Shown: positions 9,239-18,193 of the stretch, piece after piece
Layout of the letters: every line of letters begins with the position of its first letter
Position numbering within the stretch: position 1 is the first letter of the stretch
Assembly (NCBI GenBank): GCA_021773015.1
Contig: JAJFKW010000001.1
Location: 558,001-622,000 of the forward strand
Length of the DNA: 64,000 bases
Direction of reading: 5' to 3'
From: Woeseia sp.
Lineage (GTDB): Bacteria; Pseudomonadota; Gammaproteobacteria; Steroidobacterales; Woeseiaceae
The notes under the pieces: generated by a model
Database searches by the model: none
What the model saw: only the letters and a program-made list of their open reading frames with translations
Told to the model about the DNA's origin: nothing
Translations under genes and position numbers: made by a program

Positions 9239-9574
9239 ATGCAAATGGGTAGAGAGTCGACCGAACTTTTTCAGGGCACACTAAACCTACTGATTCTCAA
9301 AGTTCTTTCCAGAGGTGCCGAACACGGGTGGGGTATTTCGCAAGCAATTCAGGCCGCATCGCGTGACGTACTGCAGGTCAATCAGGGATCGCTCTACCCC
9401 GCGCTGCGCCGGCTAGAGAAAGCTGGCCTAGTGCAGGCCGAATGGGGTGTTTCTACAAATAATAGACGGGCGCGTTTTTACAACCTTACTGACGTTGGCC
9501 GTAATCATCTGGGCGAGGAACTATCGACTTGGCAGCGATTTGCCGGCGCCGTCAATTTGGTGCTCGCTGCGTAG
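9239..9574 (+). CDS. PadR family transcriptional regulator
   Basis: About 111 residues form a PadR winged helix: ELFQGTLNLLILKVLSRG, then HGWGISQAIQ, NQGSLYPALRRLEKAGLV as recognition helix, and RRARFYNLTDVGR as the wing. PadR proteins typically repress neighbouring transporter genes and release DNA on ligand binding. Starts at 9236 (GTG), 9239 (ATG) and 9245 (ATG) are all possible; MGRESTEL from 9245 best resembles relatives. The permease gene begins 10 bases after its stop, so PadR, permease, adaptor and ATPase form one operon. PadR next to an ADOP-type permease is a known pairing. Confidence 0.85.
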   Translation: MQMGRESTELFQGTLNLLILKVLSRGAEHGWGISQAIQAASRDVLQVNQGSLYPALRRLEKAGLVQAEWGVSTNNRRARFYNLTDVGRNHLGEELSTWQRFAGAVNLVLAA

Positions 9575-9584
9575 GAGACAAACA

Positions 9585-12215
9585 GTGCGGTTATGGCAAC
9601 GATTCATTCAACGGCTTCGCGGGCTTGTTTGGCGGAACGATACGGAGCAGGGACTTGACGAGGAACTACAGTTTCACATTGACATGGAGATTGGCCGGAA
9701 CCGCGAGCGCGGCCTAAGCGATCAGGAGGCACGCCGCGTGGCGCTGCGTGACTTTGGCGGCATCGAAGTTACCAAGGAAGCCGTGCGCGATACAGTTGCG
9801 ATCCGATGGTTTGTGGATTTTATTCACGACCTCCATTTTTCTGCACGTGTGTTGTTCAAACGACCTGCATTCTCGGTAGCCACGGTTCTCACGATTTCTG
9901 TAGCCGCCGCCACAACGGCATTGGCAATAGCGGCTATACGTCAAATCTTATGGACACCACTGCCATACGCCGAATCTGATCGTATCGTCGTCTTCTATGA
10001 AACCGATTTGTCCAATGGTATGGAACACCAGGGCGTTTCGCCAGGAAATGTTCTTGAATGGCAACGCCGAACGACCGCATTCGATTCAATATCTGTAGCA
10101 GAGCCTTGGGGAATCGACACTACGGTGAATGATCGGCCAATGGCCTTTTCTGCTTGGGCGGTTTCGAACGGATTTATGGAAACCATGGGGCTGAAACCGA
10201 TGCTCGGCCGAACATTTGATCCCGCCCAGTATGAATTGGACAACGCCACCGAAATACTCGTTACGTACCAAGGTTGGAAACGGATTTTTGGCAGCGATCA
10301 ATCAATTGTTGGCACCACTCTTGAGTCGGATCAAGGTAAATTAGTGATCGTTGGCGTCTTACCGGCCGATGTCGACCTGCCGTCGCCCAGAGATTTTTGG
10401 CTGCCGCGGGCAATTCCGTCATATCACGTTGACACTCGTAGTGGCAGCTGGATAACAGGTGTCGGTCGTCTAAAGGCCGGTCACTCATTGACAAACGGAC
10501 GCGCAGATATCGAACGGGTGGCAGCGGCCCTCTCTAAAGAGTATCCGGAGTCCAATGGCGGCGCTGGCGTGACAGCGCACGGGCTGAAACAACAGCTGCT
10601 GGGTGGAATAGAGCCTGCCGTCAAGGCTTTAGGTATAGCGGCTGTGTGCTTTTTTCTTGCAGCATGCGCGACGCTTGCCAGTATGTTTTTAACGCGCCTC
10701 TATGCGCGAAGCAATGAACTCTCGATTCGCAAGGCTCTAGGCGCTCATCACGCTGTATTGATTCGACAAGGACTCGCCGAATTACTAATTATATGCGTGA
10801 TCGCAGGTTGTATGGCGATATTCCTTACGGTTCTGGCTATCGAATTTCTTACCCAGGCGTTGCCAGATAACCTGCCTTTGTTGTCGGACCTCCAGCTCGA
10901 TTCATTCGCCGTCGTAACGGCATTCGCGATCTCTCCGCTGATCATTGTCTGCTGTGCCGTGCTTCCGCTGCTTAAAGTTTCGCGACGTCAATTAGCGACA
11001 CTCAATGAGCCTACTAGGTCCACAGGAAATCGAGCAGAACTTCGCGCGCGCAGTGTGCTCATTACGCTACAAGTTTGTGTAGCCGTCATCGTCCTCGTTG
11101 GCGCCACGCTAATGATTCAAAGCTTAGGCCGACTCCTGGACAGCGATATTGGCTTCGATCCGGACAGCAAGGTATCGTTACAAGTGTTGACACCGATTCG
11201 ATTACCACAACGACAGCTAGCCAACTACTTTGAGGAGCTGTTGTCGAGTATCGCTAATGTATCGGGCGTCGACAGCGTTGCTGGAGTATCCGCGTTGCCA
11301 TTTCACCCACGGCAGATCGATCCCGAGTCCAGATTCGAACATATGGACGAAGTCGCGACCGACGACGAAAGGCTTTCGACATTTACGATCGTTACGACGC
11401 CGGGCTACTTCGACTTAATGGGCATCGCCATGCGTGACGGTCGCGAGTTTTCAAAGTTTGACGGCGCGGACTCCAAGCAAGTCGCCATCGTTAATCAACT
11501 GATGGCTGATCGATACTGGCCAGATGGGGACCCGATCGGCAAACGCATCAACGCAAGTGTCAATGGAAATCCCGTGACTGTTGAGATCGTTGGCATAGTA
11601 GAAAACACGCGGCCGTTTAGTTTCGATAGCCCATCACGCCCGGAACTATTTGTTCCACTAAAACAATCCGCCTTTGATCCGTTCACGTTAGTGGCGAAAA
11701 CCGATATGCCGCCCGAAACGCTGATACCGGCGCTCCAGGCAGCAATATGGAAGGTCGCACCACAACAGGCTGTCTATCATACAGCGACGGTTCCGTCGCT
11801 GGTATCGAAGAGCGCCCAAACGCGAAGCTTCGCAACCCGCGTTTTGGGTGCTTTTGCCTTCGGCGCGGTTGGTCTGGCGATACTGGGAATCTATAGCCTG
11901 ATGAATTACACAGTCACGCTCCGCAAGCGCGAGTTCGGCATACGCATGGCGATCGGTGCAACTCCTGCAAGTATCCAAAAAGCGATCGCTCGACGAACAA
12001 TCGTGTTGACGCTTGCAGGTGTAATTCCGGGAGTTTTGCTTGCTGCATTAGTCGCAACCCGGTTGCGTCCGCTGTTGTATGGTATAGAACCGCACGATAT
12101 TCAAACCTATTTGATTGCCGGTCTCTTGATCGCAACGGTGAGTATCACAGCAGCATTAATTCCAGCATGGCGTGCCAGCCGCCATAGCGTCGCTTCGTTA
12201 CTCAATGCTCCGTGA
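9585..12215 (+). CDS. ADOP/MacB-like ABC transporter permease with N-terminal prefix domain
   Basis: The frame is open from 9447, but that would lie inside padR. The GTG at 9585 sits 7 bases after GGAGA and gives 876 residues. The first 80 residues (LDEELQFHIDMEIGRNRERG) match the prefix domain of acidobacterial-type duplicated orphan permeases. After it come a helix and MacB-like periplasmic domain, an FtsX block with three helices around residues 330-470, a second MacB-like domain, and a final FtsX block (RKREFGIRMAIGATP). Such permeases act as mechanotransmitters rather than classical channels. Unlike most ADOPs, it is followed directly by an adaptor and an ATPase gene, so it is probably a complete tripartite-style efflux module. 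Confidence 0.85.
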   Translation: MRLWQRFIQRLRGLVWRNDTEQGLDEELQFHIDMEIGRNRERGLSDQEARRVALRDFGGIEVTKEAVRDTVAIRWFVDFIHDLHFSARVLFKRPAFSVATVLTISVAAATTALAIAAIRQILWTPLPYAESDRIVVFYETDLSNGMEHQGVSPGNVLEWQRRTTAFDSISVAEPWGIDTTVNDRPMAFSAWAVSNGFMETMGLKPMLGRTFDPAQYELDNATEILVTYQGWKRIFGSDQSIVGTTLESDQGKLVIVGVLPADVDLPSPRDFWLPRAIPSYHVDTRSGSWITGVGRLKAGHSLTNGRADIERVAAALSKEYPESNGGAGVTAHGLKQQLLGGIEPAVKALGIAAVCFFLAACATLASMFLTRLYARSNELSIRKALGAHHAVLIRQGLAELLIICVIAGCMAIFLTVLAIEFLTQALPDNLPLLSDLQLDSFAVVTAFAISPLIIVCCAVLPLLKVSRRQLATLNEPTRSTGNRAELRARSVLITLQVCVAVIVLVGATLMIQSLGRLLDSDIGFDPDSKVSLQVLTPIRLPQRQLANYFEELLSSIANVSGVDSVAGVSALPFHPRQIDPESRFEHMDEVATDDERLSTFTIVTTPGYFDLMGIAMRDGREFSKFDGADSKQVAIVNQLMADRYWPDGDPIGKRINASVNGNPVTVEIVGIVENTRPFSFDSPSRPELFVPLKQSAFDPFTLVAKTDMPPETLIPALQAAIWKVAPQQAVYHTATVPSLVSKSAQTRSFATRVLGAFAFGAVGLAILGIYSLMNYTVTLRKREFGIRMAIGATPASIQKAIARRTIVLTLAGVIPGVLLAALVATRLRPLLYGIEPHDIQTYLIAGLLIATVSITAALIPAWRASRHSVASLLNAP

Positions 12216-13495
12216 TGAACTCGCGTGCCGATGTATCAAATGCCATGGACAGGCAAATAGTCAATGGCGATAGAACGAACACTCGTCGTCGGATCGCAAT
12301 CATCGGGGCTGTTTTAGCAGTGTTAGCTGCCATCGGAACGAATTCGTTTGTTTCAACATTGCCATCCGTCGACCTAGCAGCAGTCGTAATCGACGAAGTT
12401 TATTATGGTGCACTCGACAAGATCGTAACTGGCCGGGGGAAACTCATACCTGCAGAAGAACGAATTATCGCGGCACATGCACGTGCGATGGTTGAAGAAG
12501 TCTCTCACGATCCAGGTGCCGAACTCTCGGCGGGCGATGAAATCTTAAGTTTACTCAATCCCGATAGCAATCTGGCTCTGTTGGAGGCACGACGAGATTT
12601 GACGGTGGCAGAAGCAGAGCTAGTCAACCTGCGAGCCAGTCTTGACCAGCGTTTGCTGGATCAAGACGCGCACGTTCAGCAAATAAGATTCCAACGATTG
12701 GATGCTCAGCGAGTAGCGAACGCCTATGAAGATCTCGCAAAGAGTGGATCCGTGTCCGAATTGGACCTCAGACGTGCGCAGGACCGTCTTGTTGAACTGG
12801 GTGATCTCGTCGAAATAGAAAAACGCAAGAAGAGTTTCCTAATGGAATCTCGATCGGCGCAGCTCGAATCGCAACGTACCAAAAACAACCAGCTCAAGAT
12901 CCTAGTTGAATTTCGCGAAAAACTCGTTGCCGACCTTACCGTCACCACACCGATTTCAGGTGTTCTACAAGAGATGGCTGTCGACGAAGGTCAATGGGTC
13001 GATGCTGGCGATATGGTGGCTCGTGTAACGGCATCTGGCAATTTAAAAGTCGTTCTACAACTTCCACAAACCAATGCCGATGACGTGTCGCTGGGGCAGA
13101 TCGTGTCGATTGACACCAGGATCGGCATCGTTATGGGTCACGTATTCCGCATTGACCCTGAGGTTCAAGACGGCGCAGTAATTGTTGAAGTCGTCTTAGA
13201 CGAGCCGCTGCCAAAAGGTGCACGCGCGGAGCTGACTGTATACGGAACGATCGTTGCAGGCCGGATTGGTAATGCACTATCGATTCGACGACCTCCCAAT
13301 GCGATAGCTAATGTTTCAGGTGAGCTATTTCGCGTCGATGCTTCTACATCGACTGCATCGCGAGTTCAGGTGGTCTTCGGCGAAAGTACCGGTGATCGAA
13401 TTGAAATACTCGAAGGTGGCGGCGAAGGTGACCACTTCATCGTTTCTGATACTTCAACTTGGGACCACTACAACACAATCAAAATAGAACGTTAG
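12215..13495 (+). CDS. HlyD-type periplasmic adaptor (membrane fusion) protein
   Basis: The ATG at 12215 overlaps the permease TGA by one base (TGATG), a coupled arrangement. The 426-residue protein has one N-terminal transmembrane helix (IAIIGAVLAVLAAIGTNSFV) and a lipoyl half-motif near residue 100. A coiled-coil hairpin rich in Leu, Glu, Arg and Gln spans residues about 120-230, followed by the second half-lipoyl/beta-barrel region (TTPISGVLQEMAVDEGQWV). Adaptors of this kind connect an inner-membrane ABC unit to an outer-membrane factor or envelope substrate. No outer-membrane TolC gene is in the operon. Confidence 0.85.
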   Translation: MNSRADVSNAMDRQIVNGDRTNTRRRIAIIGAVLAVLAAIGTNSFVSTLPSVDLAAVVIDEVYYGALDKIVTGRGKLIPAEERIIAAHARAMVEEVSHDPGAELSAGDEILSLLNPDSNLALLEARRDLTVAEAELVNLRASLDQRLLDQDAHVQQIRFQRLDAQRVANAYEDLAKSGSVSELDLRRAQDRLVELGDLVEIEKRKKSFLMESRSAQLESQRTKNNQLKILVEFREKLVADLTVTTPISGVLQEMAVDEGQWVDAGDMVARVTASGNLKVVLQLPQTNADDVSLGQIVSIDTRIGIVMGHVFRIDPEVQDGAVIVEVVLDEPLPKGARAELTVYGTIVAGRIGNALSIRRPPNAIANVSGELFRVDASTSTASRVQVVFGESTGDRIEILEGGGEGDHFIVSDTSTWDHYNTIKIER

Positions 13496-13505
13496 GGAAA
13501 AATAC

Positions 13506-14249
13506 ATGAACGATAACCAGCCTATCATCAAAATGACGAATATTTCACGAACATACCGTACGGATACGATCGAGACTGCTGCGTTGTCGGAGGTTGACAT
13601 ATCGATTACCGCGGGTGAGTTCGTCAGCATCAGCGGGCCGTCAGGGTGCGGGAAGTCAACTCTGCTTTCAATCCTTGGACTTCTCGATCAACCGACTAGC
13701 GGCAGCTACTGGCTCAATGGCCAAGACACCCGCGCGCTTAGTCCGCACGCCGCCGCATCGCTCCGCAATCGACAACTTGGATTTGTCTTTCAATCGTTTA
13801 ATTTAATCGGCGATCTCAGTGTCGAAGAAAATGTCGAGCTACCATTGCGTTACCGAGGATCGACCGCCGAATATCGCCTGCGACGCGTTCGCGAGGCGCT
13901 TGATAGGGTCGACATATTGCATCGCGCTCGGCATTATCCATCTCAACTATCCGGCGGGCAGCAACAAAGAGTCGCCGTTGCGCGAGCCATTGCTGGTGAT
14001 CCCATCTTGTTGTTGGCCGATGAGCCGACCGGAAACCTCGATTCTGCCAGCGGCGATTCAGTTACCCGGCTGCTTGAGGAGCTACACGATGCCGGCGCCA
14101 CGATTGTCATGGTTACTCATGACCCTCGTTATGCACGCGCGGCTGGTAGACAGATCGAATTGCTGGACGGAAAAATAGTTGGCACGGCGAATCAACCAAT
14201 GCGCACTAAGCACATTCAAGACTCGCAGGGTTATCAATCCAACCCGTAA
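13506..14249 (+). CDS. ABC transporter ATP-binding protein (LolD/MacB type)
   Basis: The 247-residue ATPase contains Walker [10 protein letters not shown] near residue 43, Q-loop VFQSFNL, signature [14 protein letters not shown], Walker [14 protein letters not shown] and H-loop VTHD. It belongs to the MacB/LolD/FtsE class that energises FtsX-fold permeases. It follows the adaptor by 10 bases in the same operon and presumably powers the permease at 9585. The substrate is unknown; drug, peptide or lipoprotein export are all possible for this class. Confidence 0.9.
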   Translation: MNDNQPIIKMTNISRTYRTDTIETAALSEVDISITAGEFVSISGPSGCGKSTLLSILGLLDQPTSGSYWLNGQDTRALSPHAAASLRNRQLGFVFQSFNLIGDLSVEENVELPLRYRGSTAEYRLRRVREALDRVDILHRARHYPSQLSGGQQQRVAVARAIAGDPILLLADEPTGNLDSASGDSVTRLLEELHDAGATIVMVTHDPRYARAAGRQIELLDGKIVGTANQPMRTKHIQDSQGYQSNP

Positions 14250-14532
14250 ACCTGATTCCGCCGAGTCGCCGATGTAATTGTGGCAACATGAAAAACAGGC
14301 GACGACTAGCCGCGTCGTTAGAACGGCGTCTTGCTGAGATAAATCGTTCGCTGCATTGAGAAGTAATCGCGGCTGGAAGCCGCTCCTACGCAGCAACGGG
14401 GCAGATCCAATTAAACCGACGGATAGGACCCGATTCCTTTAGCAAGACAACTCCGCACCACTGATCGACGATTGCGATATAGGTGTGAATAAATCAGACT
14501 CTGCCCTCGCAGGTAGCGGTCAAACTAATGAA
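14250..14532. other. Intergenic region with a REP-like hairpin
   Basis: This gap between the ABC operon and the cupin contains the REP-like hairpin at 14366-14390 and an AGGACCCGATTCC motif at about 14426 related to the scattered GGGGTC repeats. The REP could serve as a transcript end for the ABC operon. The GTG at 14485 is an alternative start for the cupin. Confidence 0.4.
14366..14390. repeat. REP-like palindrome (CGCGGCTGGAAGCCGCTCCTACG)
   Basis: ATCGCGGCTGGAAGCCGC followed by TCCTACG is the hairpin form of a REP element familiar from gamma-proteobacterial genomes (GCGGCT-loop-AGCCGC with a TAGGAG foot). Related copies occur at 41737 and, inverted, at 41909. Confidence 0.7.
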
Positions 14533-14916
14533 ATGAAGACAACATCACTTCCAGCACAACCCGATAGAAAGTCACCGGCGGGCGCAGACGTTCGTTTCAT
14601 CATGGATGGGACAACAGGCGGTATGATCCACAGTACGGTTCCGTCACATCAAATCAACAAAGCGACAGTTCACGCAACGGTCAGCGAATTCTGGTACATC
14701 TTGGAGGGTCATGGCGAGATTTGGCGAGATGACGGTTCGGAAAGTGGCGTCACTGCGCTTGTTGCCGGCACCTCAATCGACATCCCGGTAGGAACAGTTT
14801 TTCAATACCGAAACGTTTCGGATGTCGACTTGAAGTTTATTTGTATTACGATGCCGCCGTGGCCTGGAGCCGCTGAAGCGACCTTCGTCGATGGAATGTG
14901 GGACCCGACCATCTAA
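14533..14916 (+). CDS. Cupin domain protein
   Basis: About 127 residues from ATG 14533 (or 143 from GTG 14485) form a single small cupin: HATVSEFWYILEGHGEIW as motif 1, GTSIDIPVGTVFQYRNVSD as the loop and motif 2, and the end FICITMPPWPG. Small cupins of this kind act as isomerases, epimerases or ligand sensors; catalysis cannot be assigned. A decayed second copy lies at 17791-18030, so this is the surviving member of a duplication. It is on the same strand as, but about 280 bases behind, the ABC operon. Confidence 0.8.
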   Translation: MKTTSLPAQPDRKSPAGADVRFIMDGTTGGMIHSTVPSHQINKATVHATVSEFWYILEGHGEIWRDDGSESGVTALVAGTSIDIPVGTVFQYRNVSDVDLKFICITMPPWPGAAEATFVDGMWDPTI

Positions 14917-15040
14917 CAACGGCGTTTGCGGAACGCGGTTGTAACCCGACCTGGGGTATGGTTACGGGTTACTAGAGTTCGCAATCGGGCGCGTAGATTG
15001 TCTTACGACAAGATACATAAGAACACCGCCTATTCGACCG

Positions 15041-16165
15041 TCAACGATGTTTGGACAACCAATTGTTCATTATGTCGGCCGCATCCTGCCATGCAGGTTT
15101 GCCACGCTCGAAGGCGTACGCGTCCAATAGTGATGGATACGCGTCGTCGCTATGACCAATCTTTGAACGCTCGACAAATTGAGCGGTACCCGGACGCAAT
15201 CGATTGACGGTATCGGCGATAAGCCAGTGACCGTGCCGCGCTTCGAACTGATCGTATTCATTGAATATGACCAACACCTGTGCGTTCAATTTTGCCCATG
15301 CCGAAAGAAAATTGTGACTTGCCGCCTGTTGGTGCCAACTGAACGGCCGGCCGTAGTGATCGTTTTCCCCAAGCCCGAGAATATCTTCCCGGATGGCTGC
15401 CATTTGCGTGCTATCGAGAGCAATGTCATTCGGGTGTCGTTTTCGAGTCAGATACTCGTAGTGAAATTTCGCACGCTCGAGGAATTGATCGTGAATATCA
15501 GACGGTGATACCTGGACAGGGCGGCGCTCGAGGTAGTTCCGTTCGAATGCCAACATGCGTTCGTAGTACGTAACGGCGCCCCCGCCCTGAACCATAATGC
15601 CGGCGATGTTGATGCCCTCCTCCTGCAACGATTTTGCAACCAGCGGTGCCGTCGTCGCGCCAAGACTGGATCCGTAAACAAAGACTTTGTCAGTATTGAG
15701 ATTCTCGGACTTCAGAAGCTGATTAAACGCGAAAATGTAATGCGCAAGTTCTGTGTCATAGTCCAACTCGCTACACGGCGGGCCGATGCTGTCACCATCC
15801 GACGAGCGTTCCACGCGGACTAGGGATAGGCCTGAGTCTCGCGCAAGCTGCGCCAGCAGTTCGTGGGCACTGGATCCCTCTCGATACTCCACAGATCCAC
15901 ACGACACCCATTGCGTAAACAGCAGCGGAAATTTCGGAGCCTTTTCGCCCTTTGGCCTGGTAATAATCGTTCGAAGCTTTACACCGTCCGGTGTGCGGAC
16001 GGACCCGTAAATTGAGGTCACACCGGGTATCTCCTCCAGCGGCTTGTCGGCAACACGCTGTAGACCGCCGATTTCTTTTGCATTAAGCAATATTGGCATT
16101 GTTGTGATCATCAACGCCGTCAATAGGGCCTTAGAATCGATGCAGTTTTTTAGTCGGCGAACCAT
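15041..16165 (-). CDS. Secreted alpha/beta hydrolase (prolyl-oligopeptidase/acyl-peptidase-like)
   Basis: The 374-residue protein starts at ATG 16165, with AGAGGT six bases upstream; a longer start at 16189 is less likely. A hydrophobic signal segment (ALLTALMITTMPILLNAKE) is followed by an alpha/beta-hydrolase core with nucleophile elbow VYGSSLGA. The likely catalytic Asp is in VIFNEYDQFE and the likely catalytic His in SKIGHSDDA. It probably acts on esters or peptides in the periplasm. It lies 27 bases downstream of the merR-type gene and should be its target or co-transcribed partner. A truncated paralogue lies at 8790-9070. Confidence 0.78.
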   Translation of the reverse strand: MVRRLKNCIDSKALLTALMITTMPILLNAKEIGGLQRVADKPLEEIPGVTSIYGSVRTPDGVKLRTIITRPKGEKAPKFPLLFTQWVSCGSVEYREGSSAHELLAQLARDSGLSLVRVERSSDGDSIGPPCSELDYDTELAHYIFAFNQLLKSENLNTDKVFVYGSSLGATTAPLVAKSLQEEGINIAGIMVQGGGAVTYYERMLAFERNYLERRPVQVSPSDIHDQFLERAKFHYEYLTRKRHPNDIALDSTQMAAIREDILGLGENDHYGRPFSWHQQAASHNFLSAWAKLNAQVLVIFNEYDQFEARHGHWLIADTVNRLRPGTAQFVERSKIGHSDDAYPSLLDAYAFERGKPAWQDAADIMNNWLSKHR

Positions 16166-16192
16166 AATTGACCTCTGTGAACGCTGCACGGA

Positions 16193-17047
16193 CTAGGCGG
16201 CCTTGAGCGGTAGAAGTAATTCCGTGACATATTCGTCCGTTTCCTTCGCCAGCATTTTTGCCGGCAGTTTGTAATCTTCTTGATCGGCACCGAAGCGATG
16301 GTAGATTTCGCGGAGCGGACCGCCAGGTGTCAATCCAACATTCTCGACCCAATTGACCATTCGATCACGAAGCGTTTCGGTTTGGCCGTAATGCCCGCCA
16401 TAAACAACTGCACATGCCAGCTCGCACCCAGGAATAAGAATCGAATTTAAACATTGGCTCGACTCTTCTTTTACCGGTATGCACACTTCGACTTTGAGGT
16501 CTCGTTTCTTTGCCGGCAAATCGTGAAATAGCAAAAATGGTGCGCGAGACATGCGAGCGTCACAAGACGCCACTTCGGCCTCCGCTGCCTCGAACATCTC
16601 TGTCACCGGTGCTCCGAGGGTTAACACATGTTTCGAAACTGAATGGACGAGCTGCGGCGAAACAGATGTGAGTTTCACTGTTGATAACGCTTGCTCTGAA
16701 TGGCTGGCCAGCGACTTGGAGAGCGTGTCAACGATTCGAAGCCGGTCGTCGATGGCTGCTCGGTCATCGAGCAGTTTCTCGCGTTTTGCTGAAATAAAGT
16801 CAGCCAAAACGTCGGAGCTTAAATCCGATCGCAGCAAAGCTACGATTTCACTGATATGAAAGCCTGCCGCACGGAGATTGGTAATTTGCGCCAGATGCGC
16901 CGCCTGAGCAATTCGGTAGTAGCGATAACCCGTTGCCGGATCAACGATCTCGGGTTTGAGTAGCCCTTCCACATCGTAATATCGAAGCGTCTTGATTGAC
17001 ACTCGTCCTAATTTTGCGAAATCCCCGATGCGCAGCAGCTCACTCAT
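16193..17047 (-). CDS. MerR family regulator with GyrI-like ligand domain
   Basis: The 284-residue protein has an N-terminal MerR winged helix (LLRIGDFAKLGRVSIKTLRYYDVEGLL, then TGYRYYRIAQ). A dimerisation coiled coil covers about residues 80-115, and a C-terminal GyrI-like effector domain follows (VVYGGHYGQTETLRDRMVNW, ending ELLLPL). This is BmrR/Mta-type architecture, which usually senses hydrophobic cations or drugs and activates efflux or detoxification genes. The ATG at 17047 falls exactly where transcription should start from the promoter at 17055-17085, so the message is probably leaderless and autoregulated. The hydrolase gene follows by 27 bases. Confidence 0.88.
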   Translation of the reverse strand: MSELLRIGDFAKLGRVSIKTLRYYDVEGLLKPEIVDPATGYRYYRIAQAAHLAQITNLRAAGFHISEIVALLRSDLSSDVLADFISAKREKLLDDRAAIDDRLRIVDTLSKSLASHSEQALSTVKLTSVSPQLVHSVSKHVLTLGAPVTEMFEAAEAEVASCDARMSRAPFLLFHDLPAKKRDLKVEVCIPVKEESSQCLNSILIPGCELACAVVYGGHYGQTETLRDRMVNWVENVGLTPGGPLREIYHRFGADQEDYKLPAKMLAKETDEYVTELLLPLKAA

Positions 17048-17054
17048 TGACTTC

Positions 17055-17085
17055 ACTATAAAGTCTTCCCTAAGGGGAGAGTCAA
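17055..17085 (-). promoter_or_regulatory. MerR-type promoter with 19-bp spacer and dyad operator
   Basis: On the minus strand, TTGACT (17085-17080) and TATAGT (17060-17055) are separated by exactly 19 bases. That spacer holds the dyad CTCCCCTTAGGGAAG. The over-long spacer with a central dyad is the hallmark of MerR-activated promoters, where DNA distortion realigns the -35 and -10 boxes. It lies directly upstream of the merR-type gene at 16193-17047, implying autoregulation and control of the downstream hydrolase. Confidence 0.85.
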
Positions 17086-17379
17086 TAGTTAAATTCCGGA
17101 AACAGGTTACTTATTAACGGTTGGGCTCGTGGGTGGTTTGATAGAAAATAAGTAAACTGCCCTAATCTTCTTGTCACAACAGCACCGAGCCATAATCTAG
17201 TAGACGAAGATATCGTTCCGCTTAGCATTGATGTCGGAACCTTTCTCTTAACTATTCACCGCTGACACAAGAATAAGAAATTTAGGACAAAGAATGATTA
17301 GTATCAAACAATCAGAATACGGATATGCTGGCTTGAATGCTTCTCAACTGGAATGGGATGCGATTATGGCGATGGTTAA

Positions 17380-17652
17380 AATGCCGTTGAATCATATAGT
17401 CAAACTGAGCTGGATACATTTCTTCCAGGCGTTGCGGAACGTCGATTCACAACGCTTAAACAATTTTCGGAAATATTAGGTGTGGAAGATGAACTACCCG
17501 CCAGTATAAGCAGGGAAAGTTTACGCGTTTTGCTAGTCGTAGCGGATGGATCCGAATTTCTGGAGATTGCAGACGTGATCACCTTGCAGCGCGATGACGT
17601 AGTTGGTCAACTCGGACGATTTAGTGTTGAAAGGATATTTCGAGACGATTAG
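17380..17652 (+). pseudogene. Open frame without start codon, possible frameshifted gene remnant
   Basis: The frame is open from 17380 to a TAG at 17650-17652 and reads as a plausible protein of about 90 residues (QTELDTFLPGVAERRF, LRVLLVVADGSEFLEI, then DVVGQLGRFSVERIF). It has no ATG or convincing alternative start. A separate short frame from 17294 (MISIKQSEYGYAGLNASQ) could join it by a frameshift near 17375. I do not recognise the family. It may be the remains of a gene upstream of the decayed cupin. Confidence 0.35.
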
Positions 17653-17790
17653 TTGGACTCGGAAATCTAAAGAGGGGGTCGAAATACGGCATCAGATCCA
17701 TCTTATTAGGCGGTTTGGATCCGCCCCTTTTTCCCAAACAACGCTTATCACGTTCGAGCAGAGCAATCTTGAAACCGACAATTATCAACC

Positions 17791-18030
17791 TACGCAGAAC
17801 TCTCGCTTTCGCGATTTTGGAAGGTTACGGGGAATATGTCGAGACGACAGTTCGGAGAACGGCGTCGCGACACTTATTGCCGGTACGTCAATCGATATCC
17901 CGGTAGGAATAACGTTTCAATACCGAAATGATTCGGATGTAGACCTGAAACTAGTTTGTATTGCGATGCCGCCATGGCCTCGAGTAGTGAAGCTACCTTC
18001 GTGGATGGCATTTGGATACCAACCATCTAA
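17791..18030 (+). pseudogene. Remnant of a cupin gene (paralogue of the gene at 14533-14916)
   Basis: From about 17791 the DNA aligns with the cupin at 14690-14916 almost codon for codon. GVATLIAGTSIDIPVG and TFQYRNDSDVDLKLVCI stand against GVTALVAGTSIDIPVG and VFQYRNVSDVDLKFICI, with the same PPWP end and the same ATCTAA stop region (18028). The first half is missing and the reading frame is broken near the EGYGEYV segment and again near the end, so it is not functional. Confidence 0.75.
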
Positions 18031-18193
18031 CCGTAGCACGTGCGCTGTCTAAAGTTCGTCCGTACAGAGAGATCGAATCCATCGAACTAGACAGATTGGA
18101 TCCGACCTCTTCATGCTGTGGCTCGAAATTCCGCAACGACACAGACCTCCTGTCAGCGACAATAACGGCATCTTTTTTGCCAGCTAAACCAGA

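Noticed and set aside
9447-9584. Longer N-terminus for the ADOP-like permease from 9447
   Set aside because: It would lie inside padR; GTG 9585 with GGAGA seven bases upstream and the prefix domain starting directly after it is a better start.
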